Shown: in pieces, positions 8,961 through 18,621 of the stretch
Position numbering within the stretch: position 1 is the stretch's first letter
How the letters are laid out: every line of letters begins with the position of its first letter
From: CAWCFV01 sp963794995
GTDB lineage: Bacteria; Actinomycetota; Actinomycetes; JACCUZ01
DNA length: 64,000 nucleotides
Assembly: GCA_963794995.1 (NCBI GenBank)
Contig: CAWCFV010000002.1
Location: forward strand, 930,001-994,000
Direction: 5' to 3'
Notes under the pieces: generated by a model
Told to the model about the DNA's origin: nothing
The model's input: only the letters and a program-made list of their open reading frames with translations
Databases searched by the model: none
Translations under genes and position numbers: made by a program

Positions 8961-9875
8961 TCATCGGCAGCGCTTCGTCGGGCGGAGCTGGACGCGGTCG
9001 CCGTTGATCCGCAGCGCCCGCACCGAGCTGTTGTTCTCGTCGTCGGACTCGACGAGCTGGTCGATCGGGTCGACGACGGTCTCGAGGCAGTACAGCCCGG
9101 GTTCCAGGTTCTCGGGAAGGCGCAGCGCCTGCCCGGCCAGGAAGCTCTGGTAGATGTCCATCCAGCCGACCGAGATGCCCTGCGGGCTGCGTCGCGTGCA
9201 GGAGCCGTAGGTCTCGGGGGTGTCCCAGGACCCGTACCGGGCCGGGACGCGGTCGCTGTCACGCAGGCAGAAGCTGACCTTGCGGCGGGCCGACACGACC
9301 ACCCGGCCCTCCTCGCGCGGGTCGAGCAGCGTGTAGCGCGCGGATGCCTTGAAGTGCCAGTGCTCGTGACGTGCGTGGTAGACCATGCAGCCGGCCGAGT
9401 GCCGCGCGAGGGAGGTGTCGCGGCGGAAGTTGTAGCGACCGTTGCCGTTCGCGTCGCGGTAGATGACCTGGGTCGAGTGGTGCTGCCCGGCCGGGCACTG
9501 CCGGTTGCGGTTCGGGCGCACCTCGATCGGCCCGGTGCCGACGTTGCCGAGGGCCGAGGTGAACCGCAGCCGACGCCCCTCACCCACCCGCTGCACGCGG
9601 GGCTGGGAGGCCGGCACGGCGACGAGGTCGGGCAGCAGGCGGTCGTCACGGGTCGGCGTAGCGGTGGGCGTCACGGTGGGGGTGGGTGTCGCGGGGGGCG
9701 GTGGGGTGGCCGGGGGCGGCGTGGTCCCGGTCGTCGTGGGCCCGGGCGTCTCGCCCGACGGTGTGGCCGGCGCGCCCTGCGCCGGCATCGCCCCCACGAG
9801 CAGGGCGACGAGCAGGGCGACCACCAGCGCCGCCCCGGCCGCGGTGCCGCCGGCCGCCACCTTCACCCTGAGCAC
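8961..9875 (-). CDS. Secreted lysyl-oxidase-like copper protein
   Basis: The protein has 304 residues. It has an N-terminal hydrophobic signal segment (residues 8-30), then a Pro/Thr-rich linker (about 36-76) that suits a cell-wall or exported protein. The catalytic-type domain follows, with the copper motif HEHWHF (residues 170-175), the signature of lysyl oxidases. CPAGQHHSTQVIYRD and the paired cysteines also fit bacterial lysyl-oxidase-like proteins. The start is GTG 9875. The stop overlaps ATG 8964 of the sugar-dehydrogenase gene downstream. The family oxidises peptidyl lysine, but substrates of the bacterial members are mostly unknown. Confidence 0.82.
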   Translation of the reverse strand: MLRVKVAAGGTAAGAALVVALLVALLVGAMPAQGAPATPSGETPGPTTTGTTPPPATPPPPATPTPTVTPTATPTRDDRLLPDLVAVPASQPRVQRVGEGRRLRFTSALGNVGTGPIEVRPNRNRQCPAGQHHSTQVIYRDANGNGRYNFRRDTSLARHSAGCMVYHARHEHWHFKASARYTLLDPREEGRVVVSARRKVSFCLRDSDRVPARYGSWDTPETYGSCTRRSPQGISVGWMDIYQSFLAGQALRLPENLEPGLYCLETVVDPIDQLVESDDENNSSVRALRINGDRVQLRPTKRCR

Positions 9876-9953
9876 CTGACGACCTCACCCCGGTTTGTCC
9901 TACTTCTACGGCTTTAGGTTGCGGGAAGGGTAACGGACCTCCCGGCTCCTGGA

Positions 9954-9970
9954 GCCCGGGCGCGCCGGGC
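9954..9970 (-). terminator. Possible terminator after the phosphotransferase gene
   Basis: A 6-bp perfect stem (GCCCGG / CCGGGC) with a 5-base loop lies 62 bases beyond the stop of the minus-strand phosphotransferase. No U tract follows, as is usual in actinobacteria. The stem is short, so the call is weak. The rest of the 9876-10031 gap shows no gene; it should hold the promoter of the lysyl-oxidase gene. Confidence 0.35.
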
Positions 9971-10031
9971 CTTTCCCGACCCGGGACGAACTCGTGACCC
10001 GCGCCAGGGTGGTGGCTGAGGGCGGCTGACC

Positions 10032-11246
10032 TCAGGCCAGCGCGGCCGCGGCGCGCAGCCGCTCCGCCGGGTCGGCCGCGTGGTAGACCCGCTCGGAGGC
10101 CTCGATGCCGTCGAGGAACGCCCGGTAGACGACCGCCTGCCGCAGCGCCGCGACCGGGGCGAGCAGCTCCGCGGCGCGGGACGGGTCGCAGCCCGGCAGG
10201 TGGCCACGCCACGCCGCGGCCCACTCGTCGAGCACCACCGACGCCTCGGCCCGGTCGAGCCGTGCCGTGAGCGCGGCGCGGTCGAGCATCGCGTTGCCGG
10301 CACCGGCGTCGCCCCAGTCGAGGATCACCGGGCGCGGCCCGACGGTGTTGCCGGGGTGGTAGTCGCCGTGGACCAGCGTCTCGGGCACACCGCACGCACC
10401 GGCGGCGGCCAGCCGGTCGGGCAGCCCGTCCACCAGCGGGCGAAGAACCGCCAGCGTCGACGGGTCGAGCTGGTCCGCGGTGCGGTCCAGGACGTCCTGC
10501 ACGGCCGGCTCGAGCGCCCCCGCCCGCCAGTCCGGGGCGCCGAGCCCGAGCAGCTCGTCGACCCGGTCGACCCACTCGGCCTGGACGGTGACCAGCGCGC
10601 GCACCATCGCGAGACGGACCGGCAGCCCGCCGTCGTAGTTGTCGCCGCCCTCGACGTGCCCGAGCAGCACGCGGGGTCCGGCTGTCCCCAGCAGCGGCGG
10701 TACCAGGTCGGGGTGACCGGTCACGAGGCGTTCGACCACCGCTCCCTCGTGCGCGAAGAAGGGCGGCACCACCTTGAGCCAGGCCTGCCCCTCGGTGGTC
10801 GGCAGCAGCCAGACACTGGAGAGGTTCCACGTGCGCTGCTGCCGCGCCGGCCCGGTGCGGCTGCTCCCCCGTCGCGCCAGCGCCTGGTCCGCCCAGGCGA
10901 GGTCGGCGCCCGGCCCGCCTGGCCGGGCGTACGGCAGCCGCAGCGGGTCGTCCGCCAGCGGGTCCGGCCCGGCCCACGGCAGCGGCACGAGGCCGTCGGG
11001 CAAGGGCGAGGCGACCTCGGCGAGGTAGGTGACCGGACCCCCGTTGCCGAACGGGTCGCGGGCTCCGAGCAGCCGCAGCACGGTCACCTCGACGCCGTGG
11101 ACGCGGCGTGCCCCCTCGACGATGCCGGCGACCTCCTGCCACCACGGCAGCGCCACGTCGTAGGGCGGCAGCCCGCCGAGCAGCTCTCCGTCGGCGGTGC
11201 AGAGGACGAGCGTCACCGAGCGGTGGGCCGGCTCGGGTGTCGTCAC
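10032..11246 (-). CDS. Aminoglycoside phosphotransferase (APH/ChoK-fold) family protein
   Basis: The protein has 404 residues. The C-terminal kinase-like half has the catalytic loop HGDYHPGN (residues 293-300) and the metal site ILDWGD (308-313), both intact, as in APH and choline-kinase-like enzymes. The N-terminal half (RSVTLVLCTADGELLGGLPPY) is an extra domain of about 120 residues that I do not recognise. GTG 11246 was chosen because TGAGAGGG lies upstream and because upstream residues look non-coding. It is divergent from the DUF222/HNH gene with about 100 bp between starts. The substrate is unknown, and a resistance role should not be assumed. Confidence 0.8.
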   Translation of the reverse strand: MTTPEPAHRSVTLVLCTADGELLGGLPPYDVALPWWQEVAGIVEGARRVHGVEVTVLRLLGARDPFGNGGPVTYLAEVASPLPDGLVPLPWAGPDPLADDPLRLPYARPGGPGADLAWADQALARRGSSRTGPARQQRTWNLSSVWLLPTTEGQAWLKVVPPFFAHEGAVVERLVTGHPDLVPPLLGTAGPRVLLGHVEGGDNYDGGLPVRLAMVRALVTVQAEWVDRVDELLGLGAPDWRAGALEPAVQDVLDRTADQLDPSTLAVLRPLVDGLPDRLAAAGACGVPETLVHGDYHPGNTVGPRPVILDWGDAGAGNAMLDRAALTARLDRAEASVVLDEWAAAWRGHLPGCDPSRAAELLAPVAALRQAVVYRAFLDGIEASERVYHAADPAERLRAAAALA

Positions 11247-11341
11247 GGGCACGACCCTCTCACGACGTGCCTGTGATTCGCAGAATCCCTTTCCCCACAA
11301 CGGTTTTCGGGGTTCCGGAGCGACGCTGGAGTTGATAGCAT

Positions 11342-11357
11342 TCGAACATGTGTTCGA
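11342..11357. promoter_or_regulatory. SOS (LexA) box over the start codon of the HNH endonuclease gene
   Basis: The sequence TCGAAC-ATGT-GTTCGA is a perfect palindrome in its arms and matches the actinobacterial/mycobacterial LexA box TCGAAC-N4-GTTCGA. The ATG start codon of the endonuclease is the first three bases of the spacer, so bound LexA would cover the translation start. Known biology: 13E12 family genes of mycobacteria include LexA-regulated members. Confidence 0.85.
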
Positions 11358-12625
11358 CCGTGCGGGAGGCCAGGACGGTGCCGCTGTGGCAGCTGTCCGA
11401 CACCCAGGTCGAGGACGCCCTGGCCGACAGCCTCGCCGCCGAGGCACGGCTGACCGCTCGCCGCGCCGAGCTGCTGCGCGAGGCCGACCTGCGCGCCCTG
11501 CGGGACCGCACCCGCGCCTCCTCGACCGAGCGGTGGCTGCGCGACAGGTTTCGGCTCTCCCCCCGCGACGCGGCCGCCCGGGTCCGCGAGGCCGACCTGG
11601 TCGTCGACCAACCTGCCGTGCTCGCCGCGCTGTCTGCCGGCCGGCTCACCGCCGAGCAGGCCGGGGTCGTGGCCACCGCCATGGACCAGGTCGACCACCT
11701 CGACGCTGTGACCGACGACGAACGGCAGCAGGCAGCCGGGTTCCTGCTCGACCAGGCCACCGCGCTGGACCCCCGCGGGCTTGCCACCGCCGGCCGCGCC
11801 GTCGTCGAGCACCTCACCCGCACGCCCACGACCGACGACCCCGCAGAGGCCGCCGCCCTCGCCCGCGAGCTCGCCGCCGCCGACGCCGGTCACACCAACA
11901 CCCTCACCCTGCGCCGGCTGCCCGACGGGTCCGTCCGCGGACGGTTCACCCTGCGCCCCGTCGACGCACCCGCACTCACCACCTGGCTCCGGCAGGCCGA
12001 TCAGCCGCACCCCGGCACCGACGGCTTCACCGACCACCGGCCCCGTGACCAGCGTCGAGGCGACCACCTCGCCGCTGCCCTGCGCGCCGCCCCGTCCACG
12101 GCCACCGGCCAGCGCCCCGCCGAGGCCCGCGTCCTGGTCACCACGACCCTGCAGGACCTGCGCGACGGCCGCGACGGCACCGGAACCCTCGACACCGGCG
12201 GCACCCTCACTCCCGCCGAGCTCCGCCGGCTCGCCTGTGACGCCGGCATCGTCCCCGCCGTCCTCGGCGGTGCCTCCGAGCTCCTCGACCTCGGCCGCAC
12301 CCGCCGCGACTTCTCCCCCGCCCAACGCCGCGCCCTGGTCATCCGCGACCGCGGCTGCAGCGCCCCCGGCTGCGACCGGGCACCCGCCGACTGCCACGCC
12401 CACCACCAGACCGAATGGACCCACCACGGCCCCACCGACCTCGCGAACGCAGCCCTGCTGTGCGGGTTCCACCACCAGCAGGTCCACCGACAGGGATGGC
12501 GCGTCGCACTCGCCCCCAACGGGTGCCCACACCTGATACCGCCACCGACGATCGACCCCCAGCAGCGACCCCGTCAGCACCACCGCTACCGCCTCACCCT
12601 GCTCACCGGACGGCAGCGGACCTGA
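11348..12625 (+). CDS. DUF222 / HNH endonuclease (13E12 repeat family), intact
   Basis: The protein has 425 residues. The DUF222 region spans roughly residues 20-290 and is largely helical (SARVREADLVVDQPAV-type segments). The C-terminal HNH nuclease is at residues 333-380: RDRGCSAPGCDRAPADCHAHH supplies paired cysteines and the His pair, and LLCGFHHQQVH the last His. The start ATG 11348 lies inside a consensus LexA box, so expression should rise after DNA damage. These genes occur in many copies in actinobacteria and are often treated as repeat or mobile-like genes; the DNA target is unknown. It is a relative of the broken copy at 391-1680, which lacks the box. Confidence 0.85.
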   Translation: MCSTVREARTVPLWQLSDTQVEDALADSLAAEARLTARRAELLREADLRALRDRTRASSTERWLRDRFRLSPRDAAARVREADLVVDQPAVLAALSAGRLTAEQAGVVATAMDQVDHLDAVTDDERQQAAGFLLDQATALDPRGLATAGRAVVEHLTRTPTTDDPAEAAALARELAAADAGHTNTLTLRRLPDGSVRGRFTLRPVDAPALTTWLRQADQPHPGTDGFTDHRPRDQRRGDHLAAALRAAPSTATGQRPAEARVLVTTTLQDLRDGRDGTGTLDTGGTLTPAELRRLACDAGIVPAVLGGASELLDLGRTRRDFSPAQRRALVIRDRGCSAPGCDRAPADCHAHHQTEWTHHGPTDLANAALLCGFHHQQVHRQGWRVALAPNGCPHLIPPPTIDPQQRPRQHHRYRLTLLTGRQRT

Positions 12626-12741
12626 GGCGCTGTGGACCTCGGCGCTCGCGCCAGGCTCGCCGGCCAGCTCAGCCGGGCACAGAGGCTTCGGCTGGGTTGC
12701 CATGCCCGGTGTGCCGAGCAGTCACGGGAGGCTCGTCGCAG

Positions 12742-12760
12742 CCCGCGTCGCTCACGCGGG
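12742..12760. terminator. Possible bidirectional terminator hairpin between convergent genes
   Basis: A 7-bp GC stem (CCCGCGT / ACGCGGG) with a 5-base loop covers the stop codon of the DUF3291 gene. It sits at the end of the 126-bp gap after the HNH gene. It has no U tract. Confidence 0.4.
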
Positions 12761-13243
12761 ACAGGTGTCGAGACGGCTACCCGGCCGCGACTCGTCGACG
12801 TCAGGCTCGAACCGCTGCCGGAAGGTGAACGCATAGGGCGTCGGGCCGTGTGCCCGGAGGTACTCGAGCCGGTCGATCGCCTCGTCCACGCTCGGTCGAT
12901 GACCCAAAGGCACCCACCACAGGACCACGGACAGCTCATCAAGCGGTGCGAACCACTCGCGCCGCCGCCGCATGTAGTCGACGTGCACGCTTCGGTAGAC
13001 GTAGTCGGCGAGAGAGTCGACCGATGACCACGTCGAGAAGTTCACGAGGATCGTGTCGTCGTCGAACGGCCGCTCGGCCGTCGCGTTGCCGTCGTCCGTC
13101 TGGAAACGCCACTCGAACCCCGGGCTTGCATCGGCGACCGCGTTGATGGCGTCGAGGGCCGCCATGAACTCGGCGACGATCGGCGAGTCGGTCGGCGCCA
13201 CGAGACGACCCACGTTGAGCTGGGCGAGATCGTGCTCACGCAT
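12752..13243 (-). CDS. DUF3291 family protein (ABM-like fold)
   Basis: The protein has 163 residues. HDLAQLNVGRLVAPTDSP at the N-terminus, SPGFEWRFQTDDGNAT, and VNFSTWSSVDSLADYVY are the features of DUF3291, a family with a ferredoxin-like dimeric alpha/beta barrel related to antibiotic-biosynthesis monooxygenases. The C-terminal HGPTPYAFTFRQRF also fits. No cofactor residues can be assigned. It is a single minus-strand gene, convergent with the HNH gene. The function is unknown. Confidence 0.78.
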   Translation of the reverse strand: MREHDLAQLNVGRLVAPTDSPIVAEFMAALDAINAVADASPGFEWRFQTDDGNATAERPFDDDTILVNFSTWSSVDSLADYVYRSVHVDYMRRRREWFAPLDELSVVLWWVPLGHRPSVDEAIDRLEYLRAHGPTPYAFTFRQRFEPDVDESRPGSRLDTCPA

Positions 13244-13334
13244 GTCCAGGACAGTAGCGGCGGCGCGGATGTCGCTGAAGGTGCCCGGCGTGGTCTCTCG
13301 TGACGACGACGCGCGGGGCTGCGCGACCGGATGG

Positions 13335-14507
13335 CTAGGTGGCGGGTACCAGCCAGGCGGTGGCAGTGGGAACGATGCCGGCGTCGTACCCGCCGGCGAC
13401 GAGGGCCGTGCCGTCCGGGAGGGGAGTCAGCGTCTGGAACGCCCGCTCCCTCCCCAGCGAGGGAGTGTCGATCTCCTGGACGCTCGCCGACGCCGTGTCG
13501 ATCACTACGACCATCGTGCCGCCGGCGACCGCGACGCGACCGTCAAGGAGAACCGCCGCGGCGTCGGTCAGCTTGTAGCGACCTTCAGGCAGCACCGGAC
13601 CGGGCCGGAAGGTGTCGCTACCTGTGCGCAGGAGCTCCGTGCTCGCCAAGGCGTCCCTGCTCTCGGCGGAACCGGAGCCGCCGATCACCAGCACGTCGCC
13701 GTCCGGGAGGCTCACTGCCGCGTGCTTGACCCTGGCTGTCGCCAGTGTCGGACCAGCAGCCCAGAGCCGAGCCCGACGGTCCAGCACCAGCGTGGAAGCG
13801 ACCGCCCGGTCGTCCGTGGTCGTGCCTCCGATCAGGAAGACGTCGCCCGCGAGGACCGTGGCCACGTGAGCGGCTCTCGGCTCCGGGAGCTCCGGGCCCG
13901 CTGCGACGGCACCGGTCTTCGGGTCGATGATCTCGACGCTACGGACAGCGGAACCACCGACACCGCGGCCACCCGCGACGACCACCCGTCCGTCGGGGAG
14001 CAGACTCGCGGTGTGATCGGCACGGGCCGTCCGCAGTGACCCCGAAGCCGTGAACGCCTCCGTTGTCGGATCGAAGACCTCGATCGAGGCGGTCGGTGGT
14101 GCCCCTTCGCCGCCGTACCCACCCACCACCATCACCCGGCCGTCGTCCAGCAGCGTGGCCGTGTGGCTCAAGCGGGGCACCGCCATCGCCGGGCCGACCT
14201 CCATCCGCCCGGTGGCGGGGTCGTACACGTCGCTCACGCCCGCCTGCTCGACGCCACCACACCCCGACGACGAGCACCCGCCGGTCAACAGCACGCGGCC
14301 GTCCGTCAACGGTGTCGCCTGATGAACCGCGCGAGGGGTTCCCAAGGTCAGGACATCGGTGGGCACGGAGGTCGGACGGGCTGAGGGCTGCCCTGTGCTC
14401 GACGGGGCCGGCGGGCCGACCGTGCATCCCGACGCGATCACCGCGACCAGGCACGGACCCACTGCTCTGCGGACACCACCGCGGAGCGACCGGCGAAGAT
14501 CGACCAT
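13335..14507 (-). CDS. Kelch-repeat / galactose-oxidase-like lipoprotein
   Basis: The protein has 390 residues. The N-terminus is a lipoprotein signal, RRAVGPCLVAVIASGC with lipid-modified C28, so it should be anchored outside the membrane. It then carries a Ser/Thr/Pro-rich spacer and at least five kelch blades, each reading like HTATLLDDGRVMVVGG or HTASLLPDGRVVVAGG. A beta-propeller is the expected fold. The copper ligands of true galactose oxidase are not evident, so binding rather than catalysis is likely. ATG 14507 was chosen over the ATG at 14525. It is divergent from the serine hydrolase with 84 bp between starts. Confidence 0.75.
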   Translation of the reverse strand: MVDLRRSLRGGVRRAVGPCLVAVIASGCTVGPPAPSSTGQPSARPTSVPTDVLTLGTPRAVHQATPLTDGRVLLTGGCSSSGCGGVEQAGVSDVYDPATGRMEVGPAMAVPRLSHTATLLDDGRVMVVGGYGGEGAPPTASIEVFDPTTEAFTASGSLRTARADHTASLLPDGRVVVAGGRGVGGSAVRSVEIIDPKTGAVAAGPELPEPRAAHVATVLAGDVFLIGGTTTDDRAVASTLVLDRRARLWAAGPTLATARVKHAAVSLPDGDVLVIGGSGSAESRDALASTELLRTGSDTFRPGPVLPEGRYKLTDAAAVLLDGRVAVAGGTMVVVIDTASASVQEIDTPSLGRERAFQTLTPLPDGTALVAGGYDAGIVPTATAWLVPAT

Positions 14508-14591
14508 GCCCCGAGTCTCCGACACCGCGGATCAGGACGGAAGACGCCGAACTCGATGGCGGCACCTCCGGGGCGGTGACACCCTCGCGGG

Positions 14592-15641
14592 ATGCCGACG
14601 GAGACGGACCGACTGGAAGCACTCGCACACACGCTCGACGCGTGGGGTGAGACGCGCGACCTGTCCGGCACGATGCTGCTGTCCCGGGGCGGGGAGCGGC
14701 TCTTCGAGACCTGCGTCGGGTACGCCGACCGCGCGACCAGGACCCCGGTCACGCCGGCCACCAGGTTCGGAACGGCGTCCGTCACCAAGATGTTCACCGC
14801 CTGCGCGGTGGTAGGCCTCGTCCGTGACGGGCTGGTGGCGTTCGACACCCCGGTCGTGGACGTGTTGCCGGCGGATCGCCGGCCCAGCACCCTGCTGCCC
14901 ACGGTCACGGTGCACCACCTGCTCTGCCACACCTCCGGCATCGCCGACTACTGCGAGGAGGACGAGGACTCCCCGGCCCACCTCGCCGACTACGCCGACC
15001 TGTGGCCCGACCTGCCCTCGTACGCCATGACCCGGCCGGCCGACTTCCTGCCGCTGTTCGGGCACCTGCCGCCTTACCGCCCGCCGGGCGAGCGCTTCCA
15101 GTACTCCAACGCCGGCTACATCGTCCTCGGGCTGGTCGTCGAGACGCTGACCGGCCGCGCTTTCACCGACGTCGTGGAGGAACGCGTCTTCGCACCGGCC
15201 GGCATGTCGGACAGCGGCTTCTTCCGGCTGGACGAACCGGTCCCCGACGTGGCGGTCGGCTACCGCCGCTCGTCACCCGACGGACCGTGGCGGAGCAACG
15301 TCTACTCGATCCCGGTCATCGGCGGCGGGGACGGCGGTGCGCTGGTCACTGCCCGGGACCTCGACCGGTTCATGCGTGCGTATGCCGACGGCACCCTGCT
15401 CGGCCCGCTGCGGGAGGCCGTCCTGACCAGGCACGTCGACGCCGGAGACGGCTTCGGGCAGGGGTACGGCGTGTACCTGTACCCCGACGGACGCTACGGG
15501 CACGGCGGCGGCGACCCCGGCGTCGAGGCGCTGGTCCATCGCTGGCCCGAGGAGGACGTGCACCTCGTGGTGCTGGTCAACACCGAGGTCGGGCTGGCCG
15601 GCGAGGTCCGTGACGCGATGATCGCCGCCTGGCGCGGCTAG
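14592..15641 (+). CDS. Class C beta-lactamase-fold serine hydrolase
   Basis: The protein has 349 residues. The active-site motifs are S63-V-T-K66, Y171-S-N173 and a C-terminal H304-G-G, the three conserved elements of the class C beta-lactamase, DD-peptidase and esterase fold. No signal peptide is evident, so the protein may be cytoplasmic, which argues for an esterase or peptidase rather than a beta-lactamase. It stands alone, divergent from the kelch lipoprotein and convergent with glyS. A second member of the fold is at 34711-36072. Confidence 0.82.
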   Translation: MPTETDRLEALAHTLDAWGETRDLSGTMLLSRGGERLFETCVGYADRATRTPVTPATRFGTASVTKMFTACAVVGLVRDGLVAFDTPVVDVLPADRRPSTLLPTVTVHHLLCHTSGIADYCEEDEDSPAHLADYADLWPDLPSYAMTRPADFLPLFGHLPPYRPPGERFQYSNAGYIVLGLVVETLTGRAFTDVVEERVFAPAGMSDSGFFRLDEPVPDVAVGYRRSSPDGPWRSNVYSIPVIGGGDGGALVTARDLDRFMRAYADGTLLGPLREAVLTRHVDAGDGFGQGYGVYLYPDGRYGHGGGDPGVEALVHRWPEEDVHLVVLVNTEVGLAGEVRDAMIAAWRG

Positions 15642-15679
15642 CTGTTCCACCCCGACAGCGAAACCACGCCGCAGCGCCG

Positions 15680-17074
<1,395 letters not shown>

Positions 17075-17119
17075 GGTGGCCTCCATCCGGCTGGTTGTCG
17101 GCGGGTCGAGTGAGCGACT

Positions 17120-17422
17120 CTAACGGTCGGGCGATACCGACTTCGCGGCGAGGACCTCGAAGGCGCTCGGCTCGGTGACGGCGTAGGCCATCACCGCCGG
17201 CGCCGTCATCTTCACGTCGTACGACGACAGCGCCCGCCGGTAGGCGCCCACGCCCTCCCACTCGCTGGCCACGACCCACAGCTCCTGGTCGTCCGCGGCC
17301 CGCCCGAGGTGCCCGCGGACGAAGCCCGGGAGCCGCGCCAGCAGGGCGAGCAGGTCGTCGGCGGCGGTTCGGAACGAGTCGGCGGCGTCGGCGGGGACGC
17401 GGGCCCGGGTGAGCACCAGCAC
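17120..17422 (-). CDS. ABM-domain (antibiotic biosynthesis monooxygenase-like) protein
   Basis: This 100-residue protein of the ferredoxin-like ABM fold has the pattern VLTRARVP at the start, LLARLPGFVRGHLGRAADD, and ELWVVASEWEGVGAYRRAL. Members include heme-degrading and quinol monooxygenases, but the residues that would assign either role are not clear. The GTG start at 17422 is only 23 bp from the Fur-family palindrome at 17446-17468, so this gene could share zinc regulation with the divergent ZIP-zur operon. That is an inference from spacing only. Confidence 0.72.
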   Translation of the reverse strand: MLVLTRARVPADAADSFRTAADDLLALLARLPGFVRGHLGRAADDQELWVVASEWEGVGAYRRALSSYDVKMTAPAVMAYAVTEPSAFEVLAAKSVSPDR

Positions 17423-17445
17423 AGGGTGAGCCTAGCCGCGAGCAA

Positions 17446-17468
17446 ATGAAAACCGTTGTCGTTTCCAT
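17446..17468. promoter_or_regulatory. Zur box between the ABM gene and the ZIP-zur operon
   Basis: The site is an imperfect inverted repeat ATGAAAAC-N7-GTTTCCAT, an AT-rich island in GC-rich DNA, with the layout of Fur/Zur boxes. It lies 15 bases before the ATG of the ZIP transporter and 23 bases before the divergent ABM start. A -10-like TAGCCT follows at 17471-17476, which would place transcription start at or next to ATG 17484 (possibly leaderless). Zur is encoded by the second gene of the operon, which suggests autoregulation. Confidence 0.75.
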
Positions 17469-17483
17469 GCTAGCCTCGTGGCC

Positions 17484-18209
17484 ATGCCGGTTCTCTTCGC
17501 GCTGACCGCGGTGCTGGCCACCGCCCTCGGCGGCCTGGTCGCGCTGCGCAGCCACGACCGCCTGCACCTCGTGCTCGGCTTCGCCGCCGGGGTGATGCTC
17601 GGACTGGTCGCCTTCGACCTGCTGCCGGAGCTGTTCGAGCTCTCCGACGCCACCTTCGCGGGCGTGCCCGCGGTCATGGTCGCCTTTGCCGTGGGCTTCC
17701 TGCTCCTGCACTTCGTCGAGCGGTCGGTGGCGATGCACGGTGCGCACGAGGCCGAGTACGGCGCCCACCACCACAACCCCGACGTGGGGCTCGCCTCGGC
17801 ACTGGCGCTGGCGGCGCACTCGTTCCTCGACGGCGTCGGCATCGGCCTGGCCTTCCAGATCGACGACAAGGTCGGTTACTCCGTGGCGCTGGCCGTCATC
17901 GCGCACGACTTCGCCGACGGCCTCAACACCGTGACGATCATGCGGACGCACGGGAACGACCGGCGCCGCACGCTGACGATGCTCGGGCTCGACGCCGTGG
18001 CGCCCATCCTGGGCGCGCTGTCGACGCTGTTCTTCAGCGTCGGCGACGACGTGCTCGCTCTGTACCTCGGCGGCTTCGCGGGCTTCCTGCTCTACCTCGC
18101 CACGGCCGACATCCTCCCCGAGGCGCACGCCCGGCACCCCTCCCGGCTCACGCTGGTGAGCACCCTCGCCGGCGTCGGTCTGATGTGGTTCGTCGTGGCC
18201 GCGGCATGA
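17484..18209 (+). CDS. ZIP-family metal transporter
   Basis: The protein has 241 residues from ATG 17484 and about eight hydrophobic helices. The metal-path motifs are AAHSFLDGVGIG with H112 in helix IV and IAHDFADGLNT with H141 in helix V, as in ZIP zinc importers, and a His-rich loop GAHHHNPDV precedes helix IV. The role is uptake of zinc or a similar divalent metal into the cytoplasm. It overlaps zur by 4 bp (ATGA) and lies behind a Zur box, which supports zinc as the substrate. GTG 17478 is an alternative start two codons upstream. Confidence 0.85.
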   Translation: MPVLFALTAVLATALGGLVALRSHDRLHLVLGFAAGVMLGLVAFDLLPELFELSDATFAGVPAVMVAFAVGFLLLHFVERSVAMHGAHEAEYGAHHHNPDVGLASALALAAHSFLDGVGIGLAFQIDDKVGYSVALAVIAHDFADGLNTVTIMRTHGNDRRRTLTMLGLDAVAPILGALSTLFFSVGDDVLALYLGGFAGFLLYLATADILPEAHARHPSRLTLVSTLAGVGLMWFVVAAA

Positions 18210-18577
18210 GCCGGCAGCGCGAGGCCGTCCGCGACGAGCTGTCCCGCGACGCCGCCTTCCGCAGCGCCCAGGAGATCCACGCCAGCCTGCGCGAGTCCGG
18301 TCACCGGATCGGGCTCACGACGGTCTACCGGGCCCTGCAGACCCTGTCCGACGCGGAGGAGATCGACGTGCTGCGCACCGGCGAGGGCGAGGCGACCTAC
18401 CGCGCCTGCTCCGCGGGCCACCACCACCACCTGGTCTGCCGACGGTGCGGCACCACCGTCGAGGTGGAGGGCAGGGCGGTCGAGAGCTGGGCCGACCGGG
18501 TCGCGCGTGAGCACGGTTTCGTGGACGTCGCCCACACCGTCGAGGTCTTCGGAACCTGCGCGCGCTGCGCCGGGTAA
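18206..18577 (+). CDS. zur: Fur-family zinc uptake regulator
   Basis: The protein has 123 residues. It has an N-terminal winged helix (FRSAQEIHASLRESGHRIGLTTVYRALQTL across residues 18-47) and a C-terminal dimerisation domain. The structural zinc site is C78-x2-C81 with C118-x2-C121, and GHHHHLVCRRCG adds the His cluster. Like Mycobacterium Zur it should repress zinc uptake genes when zinc is plentiful. The start ATG overlaps the ZIP stop. The Zur call rests on operon context and on the palindrome at 17446-17468; Fur or Nur activity cannot be excluded from the protein alone. Confidence 0.85.
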   Translation: MSRQREAVRDELSRDAAFRSAQEIHASLRESGHRIGLTTVYRALQTLSDAEEIDVLRTGEGEATYRACSAGHHHHLVCRRCGTTVEVEGRAVESWADRVAREHGFVDVAHTVEVFGTCARCAG

Positions 18578-18621
18578 CGTCGAGGCGCACCTGCACCGCT
18601 CTCCACCGGGGGTCCTCGATC

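Noticed and set aside
10032..11246. Aminoglycoside resistance kinase
   Set aside because: The catalytic motifs are those of the wide APH/choline-kinase fold and the N-terminal domain is atypical; the substrate is open.
14592..15641. Antibiotic-resistance beta-lactamase
   Set aside because: The fold motifs are shared by esterases and peptidases, and no signal peptide is seen; resistance is not supported.
17075..17119. T-box or other riboswitch upstream of glyS
   Set aside because: Only 45 bp separate glyS from the next gene and no T-box sequence or stem is seen.
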